From positions 1 to 15,349 of the forward strand of contig JANYJT010000202.1 of assembly GCA_025358395.1 (NCBI GenBank): a stretch of DNA of 15,349 bases, in the 5' to 3' direction. Within the stretch, counting starts at the first letter, position 1, and every line of letters begins with the position of its first letter. The DNA is from Bacteroidia bacterium (lineage in GTDB: Bacteria; Bacteroidota; Bacteroidia; Bacteroidales; Prolixibacteraceae). Position numbers and translations under genes: made by a program. Shown here piece after piece: positions 7,875 through 14,404 of this stretch. Below the pieces are notes generated by a model. It made no database searches and was not told the origin of the DNA. It saw only the letters and a program-made list of their open reading frames with translations.

Positions 7875-9316
7875 GGCTTGGCAGCCTCAACTTTTTCATT
7901 TCCATTGGAGAAACCAGCTCTGGTCATTTTTCCCCATGCCTTCTTTTTCAGTACAAAGTAGTCCCAATTACCTTTCAGAGACCACCATGTAACCATCGGA
8001 TGATAGAAAAATGGCTCTAACCAGCTTGTTACCAATAATTTAAAGAGCATAGATTTTTTGGTATACCGGTGAAAGATCAAATGATCAAAAAGAATGGCAT
8101 AGGTCGAAAATGAGACTGAAAAGAAGTAGACGAAAAACAGCATGACACTGAAAAATGGCCAGTTGGGGTATCCGAATATGGCAATCAGGATAAAATAAAG
8201 GATCCCTAAGGCTTCAATGATAGGGGCAAGCCATTCAAAGAAGACCCAGTATGGGAAGGAAAGCATTCCCATTACTCCGTATTTTGGATTTAGGAATAAG
8301 TCTCCATGCAGGAAAATGGTGTCAATGGTACCGCGTGTCCACCTGTTGCGCTGACTGCCCAATATCTTTAAACTCGAGGGGGCTTCCGTCCAGCAGAGCG
8401 GCTCAGGAATGTAAACTACTTTGTACTTTTCTTTTTTGTTGGCCATGTATTTTCGCATCCTGACCACGATTTCCATATCTTCGCCCACCGTTTTGGGGTA
8501 ATATCCGCCGCAGGCGATGGCGATTTCCTTGTCAAAGAGGCCCAACGCTCCGGAGATGAGCAACAATCCATCCAAACGGCTCCATGCCAACCTTCCCAGT
8601 AGGAAAGCCCGGTTATACTCAATCACCTGGCATCTGGGTAGGAAATCTTCAGGTACATTTATCTCCACCAACTGCCCATCTTTAATTTTGCATGAATTTG
8701 CAATGCGAATCACCCCACCGGTAGCAATCACCTTTTTGTCGGTTTGGGTGAGAAAAGGAAGTACCAGCTTTTGCAATGCGTAAGGATCGATGATGGAATC
8801 TACATCAATGGCAATAAAATATTGACTCTTCGCGATATTGATCCCTGCATTCAGTGCATCGGCTTTTCCTCCGTTTACTTTATTGATGATGGTAAGGTTG
8901 TTGAATGCCTTCTTTTTTGATTTGTAAATATCCAATATGTCCTTGCTTTCGATCTTGTAATCGACAACATAGGGTACCTTCTCCATATCATATGCTTCAA
9001 CAGCTTTGATCAGGGTATTGTCTTTGCTGCCATCGTTTACAATGATGATTTCAAAATTAGGATAATAAAGAGATAGCAATGCCCTGATATTCTCAACGAT
9101 AGTTGCCGATTCATTGTAGGCAGGCGCAATAATGGAAATGGTAGGGGCGAAAGGCGAAGAGAGTATGGCATCGTAATTGGTGATTTTTTCAGAGTGGAAA
9201 AATTTCAGTAACTCTTTGCCGGAAAGAATTGAGAGGAAGGTATACACTAAAAAAACTGCAATGGCATAGAACAGTATGATCGTCTCGGCAAATAGAGAAA
9301 GGATGTGAAATATCAT
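7871..9316 (-). CDS. Processive family 2 glycosyltransferase, membrane-bound (polysaccharide synthase-like)
   Basis: The 481-residue integral membrane enzyme resembles the poly-GlcNAc synthase (PgaC/IcaA) and cellulose synthase group of GT2. It should polymerise a beta-linked glycan from a nucleotide sugar at the inner membrane and pass it outward. An N-terminal helix lies at about residues 5-32. The catalytic domain opens with SIIAPAYNES and has D95 in VNDGS, D171 and D173 in the DVDS motif, the catalytic-base motif TVGED (E279-D280) and QRNRW at 322-326. These are the D, DxD, ED and QxxRW marks of processive GT2 enzymes. About three further helices lie between residues 350 and 440. No PilZ domain is attached. 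It is the last gene of a minus-strand operon: the HEAT-repeat gene ends 3 bp upstream of its start. The product sugar cannot be assigned, and no PgaB deacetylase, porin or Bcs subunit is in the window. Confidence 0.9.
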   Translation of the reverse strand: MIFHILSLFAETIILFYAIAVFLVYTFLSILSGKELLKFFHSEKITNYDAILSSPFAPTISIIAPAYNESATIVENIRALLSLYYPNFEIIIVNDGSKDNTLIKAVEAYDMEKVPYVVDYKIESKDILDIYKSKKKAFNNLTIINKVNGGKADALNAGINIAKSQYFIAIDVDSIIDPYALQKLVLPFLTQTDKKVIATGGVIRIANSCKIKDGQLVEINVPEDFLPRCQVIEYNRAFLLGRLAWSRLDGLLLISGALGLFDKEIAIACGGYYPKTVGEDMEIVVRMRKYMANKKEKYKVVYIPEPLCWTEAPSSLKILGSQRNRWTRGTIDTIFLHGDLFLNPKYGVMGMLSFPYWVFFEWLAPIIEALGILYFILIAIFGYPNWPFFSVMLFFVYFFSVSFSTYAILFDHLIFHRYTKKSMLFKLLVTSWLEPFFYHPMVTWWSLKGNWDYFVLKKKAWGKMTRAGFSNGNEKVEAAKP

Positions 9317-9319
9317 GGC

Positions 9320-10720
9320 TTAGTTTCTTGAATCTTGAATGTGGGCAATGAATGGGTCAAGCGTATTGTTCATCAAATGGTTCAATTCATTCAGGTGATT
9401 TTTTCCTGATTCGCCCAGGCTTAAAAGCGACAGACAGCCTTCCAGCCTCAGGGAGACGACATTGCTTCTCACGATTTCTGCCAGGAATGAAATATCCGAA
9501 TCATCTCCTAAATTGCGATACGCTTTCGCTATTTCAATTTTGTTTTGCAATGTTTCAGTCTGGAATAGTTTCCCCATGAACACTTTGCTCTCAAAAAGGT
9601 GCAAATCCCCGCATGCCCTGATGGCCTGGTTCCGTATTGTCTCATTTGGATCCTGCAGTTTCTCCACAATGTGTGAAGAATTTTCCTGCTGTTGAAAGAG
9701 GTCGATCATCAGCAAACAGAAATTCACCACATTTGGATTCCCGGAATTTAGCCAGGTATGAAAAGATGGTACCGGCAGCTCATGAATTTTGATAAAGTAG
9801 TAAATATTTAGCTGTGCCCATTTGGAAAAGGGCTTTTCCAGAATATTAAGAAAGTCGAAAGGAAATTCTTTGTTGACATGGGGATAGCAAATTTGAGCCT
9901 CGGTTCGCACAATATCATTCGAATCGTTCAGCCTGATGGCAATCATTTCAGCAACATGCTTGGGATGCATGTTGGTAAGTTCCCGAATTCCCATCACCTG
10001 TTTGTAGAAAGAGAGGGCAAAAGTTTTGTCGAAGGAAATTTTACCCAGGTTCATCTCCTGATAAAGCTCAGTAATCTGCCGGTCAGAATCTCCCCGAAAA
10101 CTTTTCTGAAAATCCATCATCACCTCAATCAATAAATTGGGATTCCTTTTCTGCATTGGTTTGGATAGCTGACGTATAGCTTCTTTAGAATCAATAACCT
10201 GTAACATGAGATCTGTGAGGACCCTTTCATAGTAAAAACGTAATCTTTCCCTTTGCTTTACACGGTAATTCATGATCTTGTTGGTGAGGAACAAGATTCC
10301 GATCACCACCAATACATTTCCTGCGAGGGCAACAATGATGAAAAGAAAGAAAAATACGATAGGAAAGCGAAAAGATTTTTCAACAATAACTGCGTAAAAT
10401 TCATTGAGAGGTCGAGGGAAATAGGTATTCCAGCTGATCATGACAGCTCTGAGATTCCTGTTTTTATAGCCTGATAAAATCTTTCTTGAGAAGGCATTGT
10501 TGTAGGTACGTTCATCTTTGATGTCGATGCGGTAGTACGAGTCTGCATTTTTTGAGATCGGGCCTGCTGTTGCCGGAACAATTTTCTGTATTAAAGAGTC
10601 AGAGCGGCTATCCAAGACAACCTTTTGCCCCATTAACCGGCTATCCCGACTGTAGGAGGCCATTGATAATAACAGCGAGAAGGCTGTAAAAAGCATCGAT
10701 GTTATATGTCTTAACCCCAT
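9320..10720 (-). CDS. Membrane-anchored HEAT-repeat protein of the glycosyltransferase operon
   Basis: I do not recognise a named gene here. The 466-residue protein starts with a signal-like hydrophobic stretch (residues 4-22). A region of about 95 residues follows that is probably extracytoplasmic (24-118, with ISWNTYFPRPLNEFYAVIVEK). A strong transmembrane helix lies at about 120-146, followed by a basic stop-transfer patch (NYRVKQRERLR). The rest (about 150-466) is helical and cytoplasmic by charge. It contains HEAT/PBS-type repeats, clearest at residues about 262-282 (LNDSNDIVRTEAQICY), 354-375 (KLQDPNETIRNQAIRACGD) and 411-436. HEAT solenoids bind proteins, so an adaptor role between the response regulator and the glycosyltransferase is plausible. 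The gene lies 31 bp downstream of the regulator gene and 3 bp upstream of the transferase, strongly suggesting one transcript. No catalytic motif is visible. Confidence 0.75.
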   Translation of the reverse strand: MGLRHITSMLFTAFSLLLSMASYSRDSRLMGQKVVLDSRSDSLIQKIVPATAGPISKNADSYYRIDIKDERTYNNAFSRKILSGYKNRNLRAVMISWNTYFPRPLNEFYAVIVEKSFRFPIVFFFLFIIVALAGNVLVVIGILFLTNKIMNYRVKQRERLRFYYERVLTDLMLQVIDSKEAIRQLSKPMQKRNPNLLIEVMMDFQKSFRGDSDRQITELYQEMNLGKISFDKTFALSFYKQVMGIRELTNMHPKHVAEMIAIRLNDSNDIVRTEAQICYPHVNKEFPFDFLNILEKPFSKWAQLNIYYFIKIHELPVPSFHTWLNSGNPNVVNFCLLMIDLFQQQENSSHIVEKLQDPNETIRNQAIRACGDLHLFESKVFMGKLFQTETLQNKIEIAKAYRNLGDDSDISFLAEIVRSNVVSLRLEGCLSLLSLGESGKNHLNELNHLMNNTLDPFIAHIQDSRN

Positions 10721-10751
10721 CAGTACTCCAAATGTAAATTTTACGTTTAAG

Positions 10752-11126
10752 CTATTTTCTAAAGGCCAAAATCTTTCTAACCCTTATGGAAAGCTCACTC
10801 AAACTAAAGGGTTTGATCATATAATCATCGGCTCCAAGTTCAAAAGCCTTTAAGACTGTCTCCTCAGCACCTGCTGCTGACAATACCAGAATTGGAAGGT
10901 CGATTTTCATCTCAGTTTTTACCGCGGAAATAATCTCATGACCACTGATGTATGGCATAAACAAATCGGTGATTAGTAAATCATAAATGCCATTATTTAA
11001 GCATTCCATACACTCTTTCCCATTGATGGCTTTAACAACCTCATAGCCATCTTTTTGCAATTTGAAAACAACAGTATCCCGGATGAGCTTATTGTCTTCG
11101 GCTACTAAGATTCGTTTTGGTGACAT
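10752..11126 (-). CDS. Single-domain (CheY-like) response regulator
   Basis: The 124-residue protein is a complete receiver domain with no output domain. The acidic pocket is E10-D11 (VAEDN), the phosphoacceptor is D54 (ITDLFMP), the switch residue is S83 (VLSAAG) and the conserved lysine is K105 (MIKPF). Signalling must therefore run through protein-protein contact rather than DNA binding. It is the first gene of the operon with the HEAT-repeat protein (31 bp downstream) and the GT2 synthase. The PAS histidine kinase converging from the other side is the obvious candidate phosphodonor. A simple model, which is inference, is that phosphorylated regulator binds the cytoplasmic HEAT solenoid and alters glycosyltransferase activity. 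The ATG at 11126 places the N-terminus right before the first beta strand (KRILVAED), as expected. Confidence 0.93.
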   Translation of the reverse strand: MSPKRILVAEDNKLIRDTVVFKLQKDGYEVVKAINGKECMECLNNGIYDLLITDLFMPYISGHEIISAVKTEMKIDLPILVLSAAGAEETVLKAFELGADDYMIKPFSLSELSIRVRKILAFRK

Positions 11127-11156
11127 ACTATAATCATTTGGGAGGTTTCAATGCAA

Positions 11157-11164
11157 TAAATATA
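11157..11164 (-). promoter_or_regulatory. Weak candidate -7 box for the regulator-HEAT-glycosyltransferase operon
   Basis: On the minus strand this reads TATATTTA, one base off TAnnTTTG, and it lies 31 bp before the regulator ATG. A TTG (minus strand, 11184-11182) sits 17 bp upstream. No better box is seen in the 261-bp intergenic region 11127-11387, which holds no gene. Confidence 0.25.
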
Positions 11165-11314
11165 CATAAAATAATAAAGGTCAATAATCAATCTGCCATC
11201 AAAATGTCGGATATGTGCTATGTTCATGGCATTGATGGGAATGGAAATATTTTCCTGTTTAACATTTGAAATCCAATAATTGTTTTAACCCGAAGATGTT
11301 GTCATAGGTTCTGT

Positions 11315-11322
11315 TAACTTTG
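11315..11322 (+). promoter_or_regulatory. -7 promoter box for the rhomboid protease gene
   Basis: TAACTTTG matches the Bacteroidota -7 consensus and lies 65 bp before the ATG at 11388. No TTG is found at the ideal -33 distance. The predicted leader of about 60 nt contains the inverted repeat at 11355-11370. Confidence 0.45.
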
Positions 11323-11354
11323 AAATTAGGAGTAGAAATTTTTTATAGTACATA

Positions 11355-11370
11355 TCTTGAAAGTTCAAGA
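11355..11370. repeat. Short inverted repeat in the rhomboid leader
   Basis: TCTTGAA-AG-TTCAAGA is a perfect 7-bp inverted repeat with a 2-bp centre, lying 17 bp before the rhomboid start codon and downstream of the promoter box. The 2-nt centre is too small for a stable RNA hairpin loop at full stem length, so a dimeric protein-binding site is more likely than a terminator or attenuator. Confidence 0.5.
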
Positions 11371-11387
11371 CAGAAACATTTTTTCAA

Positions 11388-12101
11388 ATGCCACTTCTAT
11401 CGCGTTATCATCCTGGTAGTTATTCAGATGAGCAGTACAAAATTGAGAAGCATATCGGCTGGTATTCACTCTTTGTATCAGTTGCCCTAGTATCGGTTTT
11501 GTGGATGATAAAGCTGTTGGAATTTGAATATGGTTTCGATTTTTCCGGCTGGGGATTACTTCCCAGGGATCTTAATGGTCTGAGAGGGATTCTCTTTTCC
11601 CCATTGATTCATGGAAGTTTTGAGCACCTGGCTGCCAATACCTTTCCATTGATGGTGCTCACATTTTCTCTGTTCTTCTTCTACAGGAAATCTCCATATA
11701 CAATTTTTGGACTCATTTACCTCTTTTCGGGTATTTTCCTTTGGCTGGGAGGAAGGGAAGCACTACACATCGGAGCAAGTGGAATTATATATGGCTTGGC
11801 CGCTTTCCTGTTTTTAAGCGGCGTTTTGAGCCGTCACACAGGTTTGCTAACCATTTCGCTTATCGTTGCTCTGCTCTACGGCGGATTGCTCTGGGGCATC
11901 TTTCCAATCAAACCGGAAATCTCGTGGGAGGGTCATTTGTGGGGTGCCATCTCGGGCCTGGCGCTTGCCTTGCTCTTCAGGACTCCGGCCCCTATCGACC
12001 AGGTTGTTCTGTCTGAAGAGGAGGATGATGCGCATGATGACGGCGAATGGCAGGTGGACGAGCAGGATACTGTGCAAGAGGAAAGAGATCCCAATCAATG
12101 A
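11388..12101 (+). CDS. Rhomboid family intramembrane serine protease
   Basis: The 237-residue polytopic membrane protein has the full rhomboid signature. HGSFEHLAANTFPL contains the H80xxxN84 oxyanion motif on helix 2, GASG contains the nucleophile S131 on helix 4, and EGHLWGAISG contains the catalytic H183 on helix 6. The family cleaves single-pass substrates within the membrane. Five to six hydrophobic helices lie between residues 25 and 200, the core six-helix bacterial arrangement. After the last helix comes a highly acidic tail (about 203-237, with EEEDDAHDDGEW), presumably cytosolic. The substrate is unknown. It is transcribed away from the regulator-HEAT-glycosyltransferase operon across a 261-bp intergenic region, and tex follows 73 bp downstream on the same strand with its own promoter box. 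The family call is secure. Confidence 0.93.
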   Translation: MPLLSRYHPGSYSDEQYKIEKHIGWYSLFVSVALVSVLWMIKLLEFEYGFDFSGWGLLPRDLNGLRGILFSPLIHGSFEHLAANTFPLMVLTFSLFFFYRKSPYTIFGLIYLFSGIFLWLGGREALHIGASGIIYGLAAFLFLSGVLSRHTGLLTISLIVALLYGGLLWGIFPIKPEISWEGHLWGAISGLALALLFRTPAPIDQVVLSEEEDDAHDDGEWQVDEQDTVQEERDPNQ

Positions 12102-12108
12102 ATACTGA

Positions 12109-12143
12109 TTAACTTTCAAGGATTTCAAAACCTCGAAAGTTAA
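12109..12143. repeat. Inverted repeat between the rhomboid gene and tex
   Basis: TTAACTTTC (12109-12117) pairs perfectly with GAAAGTTAA (12135-12143). After one mismatch, AGG/CCT adds three inner pairs around the 9-nt loop ATTTCAAAA. It begins 7 bp after the rhomboid stop codon. No T-tract follows on either strand, so it is a poor intrinsic terminator; it could stabilise the mRNA 3' end or act as an operator for the tex promoter that begins 19 bp downstream. Confidence 0.6.
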
Positions 12144-12161
12144 AATAAAGCAGGATTCTGC

Positions 12162-12169
12162 TAACTTTG
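12162..12169 (+). promoter_or_regulatory. -7 promoter box of tex, possibly giving a leaderless mRNA
   Basis: TAACTTTG matches TAnnTTTG exactly and ends only 5 bp before the tex ATG at 12175. Transcription from this class of promoter normally begins a few bases after the box, so the start would fall at or next to the ATG. No clear -33 TTG is visible. Confidence 0.45.
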
Positions 12170-12174
12170 TATTC

Positions 12175-14304
12175 ATGAGAAAAGACAAGATAATACAACT
12201 GATTTCTGATCGTCTTAGTGTTAGCAAAGATCAAATAATCAGTGTTTTGACATTGTTTGATGAAGGGGCAACTATCCCTTTTGTAGCCCGGTACAGGAAA
12301 GAGATGACGGGTAGCCTGGACGAGGTATTTTTAACGAATATCAAAGAGGAGGCTGAGCGTCTGGATGAACTGGATAAACGAAAAGAGACCATCCTGAAAT
12401 CTGTCGACGAACAGAATTTACTCACTCCGGAACTTCAATCCAAAATTGAAAATTGTTTTCAGCTCAATGAACTGGAAGATATTTATCTGCCTTTCAAACC
12501 AAAGAGACGTACTCGCGCAAGCATCGCTAAAGAAAAAGGTCTTGAGCCGCTTGCTGAAATACTGATGCAACAAACTGAAAGGGATCCTCTTTCGCGGGCA
12601 AAACATTTCCTGAGTGACCAGGTGCCGGATGTGGAAGAGGCATTGGCCGGGGCAAGGGATATTGTTGCGGAAGCTTTGAATGAGCATCATAGCGCCAGGA
12701 ATATCCTAAGGAACAGTTTTGCAAGAGAAGCAGCAGTTTTCTCGAAAGTTGCAAAGGGAAAAGAAGAGGAGGGAATCAAATACCGCGATTATTTCGAATC
12801 TTCAGAATTGCTTAGCCGTTGTCCTTCCCACCGTCTGCTGGCCATGCGCCGCGGGGAAAAAGACGGATTTCTGAAGTTGTCAATCTCCCCGGATGACGAT
12901 CGAACGCTTGAACGATTGGAAAAATATTTTGTAACTTCTCAGAATCTAAGCAGTCAGCAAGTGATATTGGCCATTAGGGATGCCTACAAACGACTGCTTG
13001 CTCCTTCCATGGAGACGGAGTTTTTCAATGATTCCAAGCAAAAGGCTGATCTTGAGGCGATCAGAGTCTTTACGGAAAATCTCAGACAATTGCTTTTGGC
13101 TCCGCCACTCGGTCAGAAGAGGGTGATGGGCATCGATCCGGGATACAAATCAGGATGCAAAGTAGTGTGCCTCGATGCCCAGGGAAACTTACTGCACAAC
13201 GAAACGATCTATCCGCATCCTCCGCAATCGGAGGTAGGTCAGGCGATGCGAAAGATCAGCTCGCTGATTGGCAGCTATAGGATTGATGCCATAGCCATTG
13301 GAGATGGAACGGCCAGCCGGGAGACAGAGAGCTTCTTCAAGAAGATGCGGTTCGACCGGGAATTGCAGGTTTTTGTGGTCAGTGAAGATGGAGCATCAGT
13401 CTATTCGGCATCCAAAACAGCCCGCGACGAATTTCCGCAGTACGATGTCACCGTCAGAGGTGCCATTTCCATTGGCAGAAGGTTGATGGACCCGCTGGCA
13501 GAACTGGTGAAAATTGATCCAAAATCGATTGGTGTCGGACAATATCAGCACGATGTTGACCAGAAACAGCTCCAAAATTCTTTGAAAACTACCGTAGAAT
13601 CCTGTGTCAACAGAGTCGGTGTCGATTTGAATACGGCCAGCAGTCATTTGCTCAACTATGTTTCGGGACTCAATGCCACACTGGCACAAAATATTGTTGA
13701 TTTCCGCAAAGAGAACGGTCCGTTTCCTTCGCGGGAAGCCTTGCGCAATGTTCCGCGCATGGGACCCAAAGCCTATGAGCAGTGTGCCGGATTCCTGCGG
13801 ATTTCGGGTGCCCATCATCCGCTCGACAATTCGGCTGTGCATCCTGAGCGGTATAAACTGGTGGAAAAAATTGCAGCTGACCTGGGCTGTCAACTTGCCG
13901 AATTGATCGGGAAAGTGCAACTGACTTCAAAAATTGATCTGAACAAGTATGTCAGTAAGGAAGTAGGAATTCCTACTCTCACAGATATTTTGACCGAACT
14001 GGCTAAACCCGGCCGGGACCCGCGAGCGGGTATCAGGCATTTCGAATTTGCCGACGGGATTTACGCTATGACAGATCTGATTCCCGGAATGGTACTACCG
14101 GGTATCATCACCAACATAACCCGCTTCGGGGCCTTTGTCGATGTGGGCATCAAGCAGGACGGATTGGTTCACATCAGCGAGATGGCCGATAAATTTGTCA
14201 GCGACCCGGCCGAAGTTGTCAAACTTCAGCAGCATGTGAAAGTTAGGGTAGTAGAGGTGGATATTCCCAGAAAAAGGATCGCTTTTTCGATGAAGGGACT
14301 CTAA
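12175..14304 (+). CDS. tex: Tex, S1 RNA-binding transcription accessory protein
   Basis: The 709-residue cytoplasmic nucleic-acid-binding protein is the bacterial relative of eukaryotic Spt6. It starts with the Tex N-terminal helical domain (FDEGATIPFVARYRKEMTGSLDE, residues about 27-49). The YqgF/RNase H-like domain follows, beginning at about 315 with D321 in MGIDPGYKSG. Helix-hairpin-helix modules lie at about 483-545 (VGVDLNTASSHLL, NVPRMGPKAYEQCAGFLR). The C-terminal S1 domain covers about 638-709 (ITRFGAFVDVGIKQDGLVHIS). The length is slightly under the roughly 770 residues of the longer homologues but all domains are present. The start is fixed by similarity to family N-termini (KIIQLISDRLSVSKDQI). 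Tex binds RNA and affects transcription and expression of many genes; in some pathogens it is needed for toxin expression. Its promoter box is only 5 bp upstream of the ATG. Confidence 0.97.
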   Translation: MRKDKIIQLISDRLSVSKDQIISVLTLFDEGATIPFVARYRKEMTGSLDEVFLTNIKEEAERLDELDKRKETILKSVDEQNLLTPELQSKIENCFQLNELEDIYLPFKPKRRTRASIAKEKGLEPLAEILMQQTERDPLSRAKHFLSDQVPDVEEALAGARDIVAEALNEHHSARNILRNSFAREAAVFSKVAKGKEEEGIKYRDYFESSELLSRCPSHRLLAMRRGEKDGFLKLSISPDDDRTLERLEKYFVTSQNLSSQQVILAIRDAYKRLLAPSMETEFFNDSKQKADLEAIRVFTENLRQLLLAPPLGQKRVMGIDPGYKSGCKVVCLDAQGNLLHNETIYPHPPQSEVGQAMRKISSLIGSYRIDAIAIGDGTASRETESFFKKMRFDRELQVFVVSEDGASVYSASKTARDEFPQYDVTVRGAISIGRRLMDPLAELVKIDPKSIGVGQYQHDVDQKQLQNSLKTTVESCVNRVGVDLNTASSHLLNYVSGLNATLAQNIVDFRKENGPFPSREALRNVPRMGPKAYEQCAGFLRISGAHHPLDNSAVHPERYKLVEKIAADLGCQLAELIGKVQLTSKIDLNKYVSKEVGIPTLTDILTELAKPGRDPRAGIRHFEFADGIYAMTDLIPGMVLPGIITNITRFGAFVDVGIKQDGLVHISEMADKFVSDPAEVVKLQQHVKVRVVEVDIPRKRIAFSMKGL

Positions 14305-14307
14305 CGT

Positions 14308-14385
14308 GAAGGATAAAGGATAAAGTAAAAAGGATAAAGTGGGATTCGTGCTACTTTATCCTTTTTACTTTATCCTTTATCCTTC
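14308..14385. terminator. 33-bp perfect inverted repeat, likely bidirectional terminator between tex and the GH2 gene
   Basis: Positions 14308-14340 pair perfectly with 14353-14385 around a 12-nt loop (GGGATTCGTGCT). Each arm is itself repetitive: GGATAAAG, GATAAAG, a TAAAAA spacer, then GGATAAAG. One strand is purine-rich and the other pyrimidine-rich. It starts 4 bp after the tex stop and ends 19 bp before the GH2 stop on the opposite strand, so it can end transcripts from both sides. There is no classical terminal T-run, but the 3' arm is very T-rich. Confidence 0.75.
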
Positions 14386-14404
14386 TTTAGATCCTTTAGC
14401 CTTT

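Noticed and set aside
11243..11255. Near-palindrome GGAAATATTTTCC in the regulator-rhomboid intergenic region.
   Set aside because: The symmetry is imperfect and such A/T-rich near-palindromes are common by chance.
13396..13920. A 174-codon minus-strand frame inside tex.
   Set aside because: Tex domains are continuous across this stretch on the plus strand, and the minus-strand translation resembles nothing known.
14308..14385. The GGATAAAG repeats as a CRISPR or tandem-repeat locus.
   Set aside because: The units are short, not separated by unique spacers, and are arranged as one inverted repeat around a single loop.
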